Shown here: positions 1-5,018 of the stretch, in pieces
Numbering within the stretch: position 1 is the first letter of the stretch
How the letters are laid out: each line of letters opens with the position of its first letter
NCBI GenBank assembly: GCA_937914725.1
Contig: CALDMJ010000086.1
Span: forward strand, 1 to 5,018
DNA from: an uncultured Clostridia bacterium
Lineage (GTDB): Bacteria > Bacillota > Clostridia > Christensenellales > UBA1242
Direction of reading: 5' to 3'
DNA length: 5,018 nucleotides
Notes under the pieces: model-generated
Database searches by the model: none
Told to the model about the DNA's origin: nothing
The model's input: the letters and a program-made list of their open reading frames with translations, nothing else
Program-made: the position numbers and the translations under genes

Positions 1-1327
1 AAAGTTCCTTTGCTAGGGAATCAACAGAGAGATGGAGCGCTACACGAACGCCGCCATCGCCGCGGTAAACACCATAGTCGTCACGTCCACCAAATGGATT
101 GATATCGCACGCGTTACAGTCATTGAGCGAATAGCCAGAACGCAGCCATGCCAAGGAATTTGATGCTCGGTCGTAGCCGTTGAGTTCCCACAAGCCTGTA
201 CGCCCGTCATTTTCGCCATCAGCGCCACCTGTTGTTCCATCTGTGAGCGTTGCAGAGGCGCCCGACGCGTCATTAGTTACATAACTCGTTACACCATCGG
301 TTCTATTATCCTTATATATTACCTCGTAGTTGCTTGGTACCCACAACTTGTCGTTACTGTATGGGTCAGTTGTTGTCGTGCTTGTTGACGTCCAACTGCT
401 GTGCAATGTTCCTTTGGTGTCCATACCATTGTTGATTGCATAAGAACTTGCACCGCCACTCGCCTTACTAGCGCCCGACGTATACGAACTTTGCGGCTTG
501 TCAGAGCCTGTTTGGTACGCACTACTTTGCCACAAACCCGGTAAGGCGTTTGGCAGTACGACGTAGTTATCTAGTGCGGAATATTTTCCAACTAGCGCCG
601 TGTATGTTGCTCGCGCAACTTCTCTCAAGTTGCTGTCCTTGTAGTAGCCGTAATATGGGCTTGTGTAGTCGTAGTAAGCACTTACATATGTGTGGTTCAT
701 ATACAATGTAAGGACATCCTTTATTTTCGTGTTCGACATTGAGCGGTATACTACTTGCCATTGCATTTTGCTTGCATTGCTTATGTCTAGATTTCGATTA
801 TTTGTTGTTGTTATTGCGTCTAATGTCGCACCATCGAACAACGTGACCAACAATTGTGCGTTGTTTGTTGTTGAGTCAAGTTTTCCAAAATTTTTTGCCG
901 ACAAATAGGTGTTTTGTGTGCCTTCTGTTACGCCGCTCCATACTGCGGTGGAGTTGATTTGTGCCAGCAAGTCATATATTGTGATTGGGTTAAGGCTGCT
1001 GCCGCCCGTGAAAAGCGCATTGGCGCTGTTCACCTGCACCCACGGTGCGTTATTGTACTGCGTGCCGCTATCAGTTTGCCCAGCGTCGAGAGAAACTTTT
1101 TTGTTTGCGCTGAAAATTGGCGTCATTGCTAATACTAGCAGCGTGCAAAATAACAACAGCCACGACACGATTCGTGTTGCGACACTTAAAGTACTGTATT
1201 TAGTTTTATAACTTGGGCTAGTATCTAATTGCTTTTCCTTGTTAAGTGCAATAAGATAGTATTTTTCGCTTCTATTTATATTGCTACGATTATACATCCC
1301 CCCCCCAGATTTTTGCGCAAATTTCAT
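1..1327 (-). CDS. Large secreted or surface-anchored protein with DUF6273-like C-terminal region (partial, cut by left edge)
   Basis: An uninterrupted minus-strand frame of 442 codons runs from ATG at 1327 to the window edge; no stop is visible, so the C-terminus is missing. The start is supported by AAAGGAG nine bases upstream. The first 52 residues are polar and basic, then residues 53-72 form one hydrophobic segment ending FSA before Asn75, which reads as a late signal peptide or signal anchor. The rest should lie outside the membrane. Residues 214-229 hold eight Tyr; residues 267-296 and 310-320 are Ser/Thr/Gly-rich linkers. Residues 326-442 resemble DUF6273-type domains: DKLWVPSNYEV, GLWELNGYDR, AWLRSG and a closing GVRVALHLSVDSL, compared with the usual WLRSP...GVRPALHL. 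A CxxC lies at 404-407. The gene has its own promoter and an in-frame G9 tract at codons 8-10. The function is unknown; surface display or adhesion is inference. The domain match is from memory, not from a profile search. Confidence 0.82.
   Translation of the reverse strand, partial: MKFAQKSGGGMYNRSNINRSEKYYLIALNKEKQLDTSPSYKTKYSTLSVATRIVSWLLLFCTLLVLAMTPIFSANKKVSLDAGQTDSGTQYNNAPWVQVNSANALFTGGSSLNPITIYDLLAQINSTAVWSGVTEGTQNTYLSAKNFGKLDSTTNNAQLLVTLFDGATLDAITTTNNRNLDISNASKMQWQVVYRSMSNTKIKDVLTLYMNHTYVSAYYDYTSPYYGYYKDSNLREVARATYTALVGKYSALDNYVVLPNALPGLWQSSAYQTGSDKPQSSYTSGASKASGGASSYAINNGMDTKGTLHSSWTSTSTTTTDPYSNDKLWVPSNYEVIYKDNRTDGVTSYVTNDASGASATLTDGTTGGADGENDGRTGLWELNGYDRASNSLAWLRSGYSLNDCNACDINPFGGRDDYGVYRGDGGVRVALHLSVDSLAKEL
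1298..1306 (-). repeat. G9 homopolymer inside the start of the surface protein gene
   Basis: Nine consecutive C on the plus strand are nine G in the coding sense, encoding Gly8-Gly10 (GGG GGG GGG) and followed directly by an in-frame ATG (Met11). Recounting the frame with eight G gives TAA at codon 17, and with ten G gives TAA at codon 13, so only the present length, or a change by three, keeps the frame open. Long mononucleotide tracts at the 5' end of surface-protein genes are classic slipped-strand mispairing sites. The tract and the frame consequences are seen directly; switching is inferred. Confidence 0.9.
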
Positions 1328-1336
1328 TTCTCTTAT

Positions 1337-1343
1337 CTCCTTT
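1337..1343 (-). promoter_or_regulatory. Ribosome binding site of the surface protein gene
   Basis: AAAGGAG is followed by a nine-base spacer and ATG at 1327. It decides in favour of this start over the in-frame ATG at 1297, which has only the G9 tract directly against it and no spaced Shine-Dalgarno sequence. The choice matters because it places the G9 tract inside the translated region. Confidence 0.8.
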
Positions 1344-1401
1344 GTAACCTATTCGTTGTGTCACAATCAAAGTTGGAGGTGCTTAACCTTTTTGAAAGCA
1401 C
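1337..1401 (-). promoter_or_regulatory. Structured 5' leader with possible ribosome-binding-site occlusion
   Basis: In the transcript sense, GTGCTT (1401-1396) and AAGCAC (1384-1379) form a perfect 6-bp stem with an 11-nt loop. The next bases include CCTCC (1379-1375). CTCC, then an AAC bulge, then TTTG can pair with CAAA and GGAG of the ribosome binding site (8 bp in all), enclosing TTGT/ACAA as a small inner hairpin. The first stem and the CCTCC pairing share an end, so they may compete. Pairing was found by eye without energies, and it matches no riboswitch that I recognise. Confidence 0.35.
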
Positions 1402-1453
1402 AAACACGTTTACTATTTTTTGATTATAGACATTCTTTTGACAATACATTTCC

Positions 1454-1482
1454 AGTATACCCATTTTCAAAAATTTAGTCAA
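1454..1482 (-). promoter_or_regulatory. SigA-type promoter of the surface protein gene
   Basis: The -35 box TTGACT (1482-1477) and the -10 box TATACT (1459-1454) are separated by exactly 17 bp, close to the vegetative consensus. The predicted transcription start is near 1447, which gives a leader of about 120 nt before the ATG at 1327. A TATAAT at 1428-1423 lies inside this leader but lacks a -35 box at proper spacing. Confidence 0.78.
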
Positions 1483-1621
1483 CTATTTTTGATGCGTTTT
1501 AAAATAAAATTCAAATATGTTGATTTGACACATAAATTAGATTGTGATTCTTTAGTAAAAATTTTCTTTATCGAATACTGTTTTCAATAAATACTGTGAG
1601 AAACAAAAAATATTGCTAAAA

Positions 1622-2350
1622 TCATTCATAGTCGACGTGGTCGAGAGTTAGTCCCTTGGCGGGGAGCGTTTGCCCTGCGCGGGCGCGGTCACGGCTTGCG
1701 ATTATGTCTGGGATACTATCTTTGTCTAGTTTTCTTTGCCCCACTTTCAAGATTGTGCCACAAATAATACGTACCATATTATGTAGAAAGCCGCTACCTG
1801 TAATTGTGATTTCGTCATCAATTTTCGTCATTTCGCATTGTGTGATTATACGCACTGTGGTTGATAGTTGCGGGTTCTCTTGACAAAACGCTTTGAAGTC
1901 GTGCGTGCCGACAAAGTGTTTTGTGCATTCAATCATTGCGTCAAAATCAAGGTTTGGCCACACTTGCAAGTGCGTTGCGTCACGGAGCGGACTTTCTATG
2001 CTAGAGGCGTACATTTTGTAGCAGTATGTTTTTGATTTTACGTCGTAGCGCGCGTGGAAGTCATTGCAGACTCGCTCTGTCTTTTTGACGCGTATTTCGG
2101 GCGGCAAATACATATTCATCGCGTATGCTATTTTTGTGGGCGGCAATTCTTTGTCAAAATCAAAGTGCGCAACTTGATTTTTCGCGCTAACGCCTGCGTC
2201 GGTTCTACCACTGCCAAAAACCACGATGTTTTGCCCTGTTATTTCTTGCAGCGCTGCTTCAAGTTCGCCCTCAATGGTTCGTAGTCCTTCTTGCGCTTGC
2301 CAGCCACAAAACGCACTTCCGTCGTATTCTATTGTTGCTTTTATTCTCAT
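1622..2350 (-). CDS. truA: tRNA pseudouridine synthase A
   Basis: TruA isomerises uridine to pseudouridine at positions 38-40 in the anticodon stem-loop of tRNAs and acts in the cytoplasm without cofactors. The 242-residue product has the normal family length. It shows the N-terminal YDGSAFCGWQ (9-18), the catalytic motif GSGRTDAGV (46-54, nucleophile Asp51), QVAHFD (59-64), a KTYCYKMY segment after the first domain, and the late motif GSGFLHNMVRI followed by GTILKVG. The usual GVHA after the catalytic Asp reads GVSA here (Ser55), a mild deviation. The start is ATG at 2350: homology begins there, and an in-frame TTG at 2389 lies upstream of the promoter -35 box, so it would not be transcribed from that promoter. 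No Shine-Dalgarno sequence precedes the ATG. The gene stands alone and ends in TGA; no clear terminator hairpin follows. Confidence 0.96.
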   Translation of the reverse strand: MRIKATIEYDGSAFCGWQAQEGLRTIEGELEAALQEITGQNIVVFGSGRTDAGVSAKNQVAHFDFDKELPPTKIAYAMNMYLPPEIRVKKTERVCNDFHARYDVKSKTYCYKMYASSIESPLRDATHLQVWPNLDFDAMIECTKHFVGTHDFKAFCQENPQLSTTVRIITQCEMTKIDDEITITGSGFLHNMVRIICGTILKVGQRKLDKDSIPDIIASRDRARAGQTLPAKGLTLDHVDYE

Positions 2351-2356
2351 AAATTT

Positions 2357-2385
2357 ATTATAACATAAATTCACAAGTTTTTCAA
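2357..2385 (-). promoter_or_regulatory. Extended -10 promoter of truA, predicted leaderless start
   Basis: The -35 box TTGAAA (2385-2380), a 17-bp spacer and a perfect TATAAT (2362-2357) preceded by the extended TGT (2365-2363) make this one of the best promoters in the window. Only six bases (AAATTT) separate the -10 box from the truA ATG at 2350, so the expected transcription start falls on, or within a base or two of, the start codon. The boxes are seen directly; the leaderless mRNA is inferred. Confidence 0.78.
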
Positions 2386-2533
2386 TCAATATATGCTTGC
2401 TCTATAAATGCTAGCCCATATAATTATTCATTATAACCGATTTTTCTGAAATTAAAATTTACATTTTGCTGCCTTTATTTTATGAAAAATTACTGCTAAG
2501 TTTCATTGTTATCAAGGCGATAGCGATAACTTT

Positions 2534-2595
2534 AAAAAAAAGAAAAGCGCACTTTAGTAAAAGATTGAAGATAATTTCAACCTTTGATTAAAGTG
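2534..2595 (-). terminator. Intrinsic terminator of the ABC exporter operon
   Basis: Read on the minus strand, a 20-nt arm (2595-2576) pairs with a second 20-nt arm (2569-2550) around the six-base loop ATTATC, with two mismatches and one G-U pair. The stem is followed by CG and the T-rich run TTTTCTTTTTTTT (2546-2534). It begins 22 bases after the permease stop codon. On the plus strand the downstream run is much poorer in T, so the element is directed to the minus-strand operon. It should separate this operon from truA. Confidence 0.85.
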
Positions 2596-2617
2596 TCCTT
2601 TGCCCTTTGCAGCACAT

Positions 2618-3517
2618 TTATTTTTTCTTTTTTGCACTTAATCTACTAATAAGTATGTAAACGCCTATGAGTAGCATTATTGAACCTAGCATAATTCCAT
2701 ACATTGCTGCAATACTTACTTGATTGCCAAAAAAATACAAGTTGCAATCAATATTATCTCTTATACTAGATATTGCGTCAACTGGAATTCCTTGTCCTGA
2801 CATTTCTCTAAATGCTCCATTTAATGAATGATACTTAAGTAGTGATGTTCCGTATGTCCCCGGTAAAAATGCTAAAATATTTTGCATCACTGATCCCATT
2901 TGTGAAATAGGCATATATGCGCCACATATGAAACCATAACCAGCACTAACTATTGTGCCCACTGCTGATATTTGCCCTTGTGTCGTGAGAAAACAATTCA
3001 CAATAGAAGATAATGCTGTTCCAAACAAAGTAAGCATAAATAAATCTATCAAGATTAAAATGATATCTGCAAACGACATATACCACCCTGTTGCCGCGAT
3101 ATAGATGAAGCAAGCAATTGTTCCGACCAAAGCGACAAGCAATGTCGCAAATAATGAGGCAAAATAATACGACATAGCAATTGTAGATTTTTTAGTAGGA
3201 GTAATATTAATATCCTTTTTTACGCCATTCACTTTATCTGTAACCATTAGCATATTTGCGCAAAAAGCGACTGTCACACAGGATACGGCAAGCAATGAGG
3301 AAAACAACTGTCCGTTAACTATTCCATTTATCAGTGATTCCGATACATTAACCCCTTCTGGCATACTGTTGAAAAAAGAGTCTTTGTATACTTTTGCTAA
3401 AAAAGTTACAAACAATACCAATAATATAATAGGAGTTATGAGAGAAGTAAAAAACATACCTTTGTCTTTAAAAAATATTTTCATATTTCTTTTAGTCATA
3501 TAAAATAAGGTTTTCAT
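2618..3517 (-). CDS. ABC-2 type transporter permease (DrrB-like)
   Basis: This is the membrane subunit of an ABC exporter, expected to work with the ATPase encoded just upstream. The 299-residue protein begins with a basic amphipathic stretch (MKTLFYMTKRNMKIFFKDKG) and has about six membrane segments, near residues 21-43, 72-92, 117-142, 150-174, 183-204 and 268-290. It ends in a basic tail (SAKKKK). Residues 195-235 carry the family-typical GAYMPIS...LPGTYGTSLLKYHSLNG pattern that follows the fifth segment in ABC-2 permeases. Length and topology are normal for the family. Its ATG lies one base after the ATPase stop, and its AGGAG (3531-3527) sits in the last ATPase codons, nine bases from the ATG, so translation is probably coupled. 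The substrate cannot be read from sequence; drug, antibiotic peptide or lipid export are typical for the family. The stop is TAA, followed by a strong terminator. Confidence 0.92.
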   Translation of the reverse strand: MKTLFYMTKRNMKIFFKDKGMFFTSLITPIILLVLFVTFLAKVYKDSFFNSMPEGVNVSESLINGIVNGQLFSSLLAVSCVTVAFCANMLMVTDKVNGVKKDINITPTKKSTIAMSYYFASLFATLLVALVGTIACFIYIAATGWYMSFADIILILIDLFMLTLFGTALSSIVNCFLTTQGQISAVGTIVSAGYGFICGAYMPISQMGSVMQNILAFLPGTYGTSLLKYHSLNGAFREMSGQGIPVDAISSIRDNIDCNLYFFGNQVSIAAMYGIMLGSIMLLIGVYILISRLSAKKKK

Positions 3518-3518
3518 A

Positions 3519-4430
3519 TCAATTATCTCCTGCGAGTTTTTTGCCAGTTACAGCCAAAAATACGTCGTCCATTTTCCCTTTTGTGATTTCAAAGTCATTA
3601 AATAATTGCGGATGTTTTAAAATAAGTTTTTTTGCTTCTTCGGTACTTTTAACCTCAAGCCTGAAAAAATCTCTTATTCTTTCGTATGGGACACCTAATT
3701 TTTTAATGCTTTCTTCTACTTCATCATAAATGTTTATAAAATCTCCTGAATATTTATTTTTTAGTTCTAAGGGTGTTCCCTCCACAGCTATTTTCCCATT
3801 ATCTAGTATAATAACATAGTCTGCATCGGAGGATTCTTCCATATAATGGGTGGTTAAAAACACGGTCATATTTTGTTTTTTTCTACAATTGTTAATAACA
3901 TCCCACAATGTTTTTCTTGTTTGCGGGTCAAGGCCTGTAGTTGGTTCGTCCAAAATAAGTATTTGTGGTTTATGTAGAAGTGCTCTGGCAACATCAATTC
4001 TTCTACGTTGACCACCTGAAAGTTTGCCAACTGTGCGATTAAGCAAATCTTTAAAATCCAAAAGTTCAGCAAGTTCAAGAATTCGGCTGTTTGCATCTCG
4101 TCCATAAATCCCATAAAGACTAGCGCGAGATATTAAATTATCTTTTACTGATAACACCTTATCTAAAACAGAATTTTGAAAAACAACGCCAATTTCTTTT
4201 GTTATATTTGACATTTGAGAATCTATGTCCATCCCATCTATGAGAACTTTGCCATTATCTTTGTTAAGCGTTCCGCACATAATTGAAATGGTTGTACTTT
4301 TCCCTGCTCCATTTACACCCAAAAATGCAAATAATTCACCACGCTTCACTTTGAACGATAGATTATTAACAGCGTGAATCTCTCCAAATGATTTATCAAG
4401 ATTTTGTATTTCTATAATATTATTTTCCAT
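3519..4430 (-). CDS. ABC-2 type transporter ATP-binding protein (DrrA/CcmA-like)
   Basis: This is the cytoplasmic ATPase subunit that powers the adjacent permease, presumably as a dimer. The 303-residue product has a complete nucleotide-binding domain: Walker A GVNGAGKST (38-46), Q-loop Gln85 in VVFQN, signature LSGGQ (137-141), Walker B ILILDEP (157-163), D-loop GLDP (166-169) and switch His195 in TTHYMEE. Residues from about 220 to the end form the extra C-terminal domain seen in DrrA-like proteins (DUF4162-like), ending in the characteristic DDVFLAVTGK. All catalytic residues are present. The start is ATG at 4430, preceded by GAGGAA ten bases upstream; an in-frame TTG at 4472 lies upstream of the predicted transcription start and is rejected. 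It is the first gene of a two-gene operon with its own promoter. Codons are more A/T-ending than in truA or the surface gene. Confidence 0.95.
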   Translation of the reverse strand: MENNIIEIQNLDKSFGEIHAVNNLSFKVKRGELFAFLGVNGAGKSTTISIMCGTLNKDNGKVLIDGMDIDSQMSNITKEIGVVFQNSVLDKVLSVKDNLISRASLYGIYGRDANSRILELAELLDFKDLLNRTVGKLSGGQRRRIDVARALLHKPQILILDEPTTGLDPQTRKTLWDVINNCRKKQNMTVFLTTHYMEESSDADYVIILDNGKIAVEGTPLELKNKYSGDFINIYDEVEESIKKLGVPYERIRDFFRLEVKSTEEAKKLILKHPQLFNDFEITKGKMDDVFLAVTGKKLAGDN

Positions 4431-4440
4431 AATAAATAAA

Positions 4441-4446
4441 TTCCTC
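4441..4446 (-). promoter_or_regulatory. Ribosome binding site of the ABC ATPase gene
   Basis: GAGGAA is followed by a ten-base A/T spacer and ATG at 4430. It fixes that start instead of the longer in-frame TTG at 4472, which lies at the edge of the -10 box. Confidence 0.7.
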
Positions 4447-4463
4447 AACGTGCTTGTATTAAA

Positions 4464-4493
4464 ATTGTACAACTATACCTCAATCTTTGTCAA
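4464..4493 (-). promoter_or_regulatory. SigA-type promoter of the ABC exporter operon
   Basis: A perfect -35 box TTGACA (4493-4488) and the -10 box TACAAT (4469-4464) are separated by 18 bp. The predicted start is near 4457, giving a leader of about 27 nt. The perfect 8-bp palindrome TTGTACAA (4465-4472) overlaps the -10 box and ATTAT-GTA-ATAAT (4496-4508) abuts the -35 box. Either could be an operator half-site, but in such AT-rich DNA they could also be chance, and no regulator gene is visible in the window. Confidence 0.75.
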
Positions 4494-4560
4494 GCATTAT
4501 GTAATAATACAATCAAAAAAATAAAAATATGTTAATTATAATTTGCATACTCAATATCAA

Positions 4561-4589
4561 TTGAAAAAAACAAAAATTTATGGTATAAT
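4561..4589 (+). promoter_or_regulatory. SigA-type promoter of the DUF1003 gene
   Basis: The -35 box TTGAAA (4561-4566), a 17-bp spacer with an A-tract, and a perfect TATAAT (4584-4589) preceded by the extended TGG (4581-4583) form a near-consensus promoter. The predicted start is near 4596, about 41 nt before the ATG at 4638. It faces away from the ABC operon promoter; the two -35 boxes are about 67 bp apart. Confidence 0.82.
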
Positions 4590-4637
4590 GCAACATATAA
4601 GAATACTATGTATCCAAACGAGGGAGGAATAAATCTT

Positions 4638-5018
4638 ATGAAAGAAAACAGAAAATTGTTAAAAGATGTATTAGACGACATTCGTCAGGATATGAGCGAT
4701 GAAGAAGTGCTTAATCTACTTGCAAACCGTAAGATTTCAGTACGACCTGAACCTGAAAATGAAAAAAAATATACATTGGGTCAACGAGCCGCAGACGCAA
4801 TCGCAAAATTTGCAGGCAGTTGGGCGTTTATCTTTTCGTTTACTGGCGTGCTTGTTCTTTGGATGGTCGTAAATATCATAATGGCGACAAAGGCGTTCGA
4901 TCCGTACCCGTTTATATTGCTTAATTTGCTACTGTCTTGCGTTGCGGCTATTCAGGCTCCACTCATTATGATGAGTCAAAACCGTCAAGAAGAAAAAGAC
5001 CGTAGAAGAGCCGAAAAC
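4638..5018 (+). CDS. DUF1003 family membrane protein (partial, cut by right edge)
   Basis: The plus-strand frame from ATG at 4638 stays open for 127 codons to the window end. The start is supported by AGGGAGG (4621-4627) ten bases upstream and a strong promoter. Residues 1-40 are charged and probably cytoplasmic. From residue 48 the DUF1003 pattern is very clear: GQRAADAIAKFAGSWAFI (48-65), then a first membrane segment to about 83 with Trp75 and Asn79, FDPYPFILLNLLLS (87-100), AAIQAPLIMMSQNR (103-116) and the basic tail QEEKDRRRAEN (117-127). This predicts two membrane helices with both ends inside. Only a short C-terminal part of the usual DUF1003 domain should be missing. The biochemical role of the family is not established. 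It is transcribed away from the ABC operon, so there is no operon link to the exporter. Confidence 0.93.
   Translation, partial: MKENRKLLKDVLDDIRQDMSDEEVLNLLANRKISVRPEPENEKKYTLGQRAADAIAKFAGSWAFIFSFTGVLVLWMVVNIIMATKAFDPYPFILLNLLLSCVAAIQAPLIMMSQNRQEEKDRRRAEN

Noticed and set aside
40..522. Shorter minus-strand frames overlapping the surface protein gene
   Set aside because: They are out of frame with the 442-codon reading frame, which runs through without a stop, and show low-complexity products without motifs.
909..1211. Open frames of up to about 100 codons on the plus strand opposite the surface protein gene
   Set aside because: They lack a ribosome binding site and recognisable motifs, and are shadows of the long, promoter-backed minus-strand gene.
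1423..1428. TATAAT as an alternative -10 box for the surface protein gene
   Set aside because: No acceptable -35 box lies 16-18 bp upstream; the TTGACT/TATACT pair at 1482-1454 is clearly better.
1574..1596. Direct repeat AATACTG with 16-bp spacing downstream of truA, examined as a terminator or binding site
   Set aside because: The copies are direct, not inverted, so they form no hairpin; a seven-base match in AT-rich DNA is weak evidence for an operator.
2351..2389. Thirteen-residue N-terminal extension of truA from a TTG start
   Set aside because: The extension consists of the promoter itself, TTG lies upstream of the -35 box, and TruA homology begins at the ATG at 2350.
2508..2530. Inverted repeat GTTATC / GATAAC with an 11-nt gap beyond the exporter terminator
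   Set aside because: A 6-bp stem with a large loop in an AT-rich spacer; it is followed by A-runs rather than T-runs on the plus strand and is likely chance.
4534..4543. Palindrome AATTATAATT between the divergent promoters
   Set aside because: It is made only of A and T in an AT-rich region and is expected by chance.

Overview
The window reads as chromosomal DNA of a low-to-moderate GC Gram-positive bacterium, most likely an uncultured gut-type Clostridia/Bacillota member. The grounds are purine-rich Shine-Dalgarno sites (AAAGGAG, GGAGG, AGGAG), near-consensus SigA-type promoters with 17-18 bp spacers in front of every transcription unit, and a large Ser/Thr/Asn/Tyr-rich secreted protein of a kind I recall from such genomes. 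The lineage is an inference. TGA and TAA are both used as stops, so the standard bacterial code fits.

Layout, left to right. (1) 1-1327, minus strand: at least 442 codons of a secreted or membrane-anchored surface protein that runs off the left edge. It has a late N-terminal hydrophobic segment, a Tyr-rich stretch, a Ser/Thr linker and a DUF6273-like C-terminal region. Nine consecutive G residues lie seven codons after its start, and a change of one G in either direction gives an immediate stop. This makes it a candidate phase-variable surface gene. (2) 1328-1621: its leader and promoter, with a predicted leader of about 120 nt that carries a CCTCC element able to pair with the ribosome binding site. 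(3) 1622-2350, minus: truA, tRNA pseudouridine synthase A. Its extended -10 promoter places the predicted transcription start on the ATG itself, so the mRNA is probably leaderless. (4) 2351-2617: the truA promoter and a strong intrinsic terminator for the next operon. (5) 2618-4430, minus: a two-gene operon for an ABC-2 type exporter (ATPase, then permease, 1 nt apart), AT-richer in codon choice than its neighbours. (6) 4431-4637: a divergent intergenic region with one good promoter in each direction. (7) 4638-5018, plus: the first 127 codons of a DUF1003 membrane protein that runs off the right edge.

The four transcription units look independent: each has its own promoter, and no shared pathway links them. 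The main point of interest is the surface protein gene, with its G9 tract, possible ribosome-binding-site occlusion and possibly variable C-terminal region. No CRISPR array, tRNA, rRNA or insertion sequence was seen. No genuinely new multi-gene system is evident.
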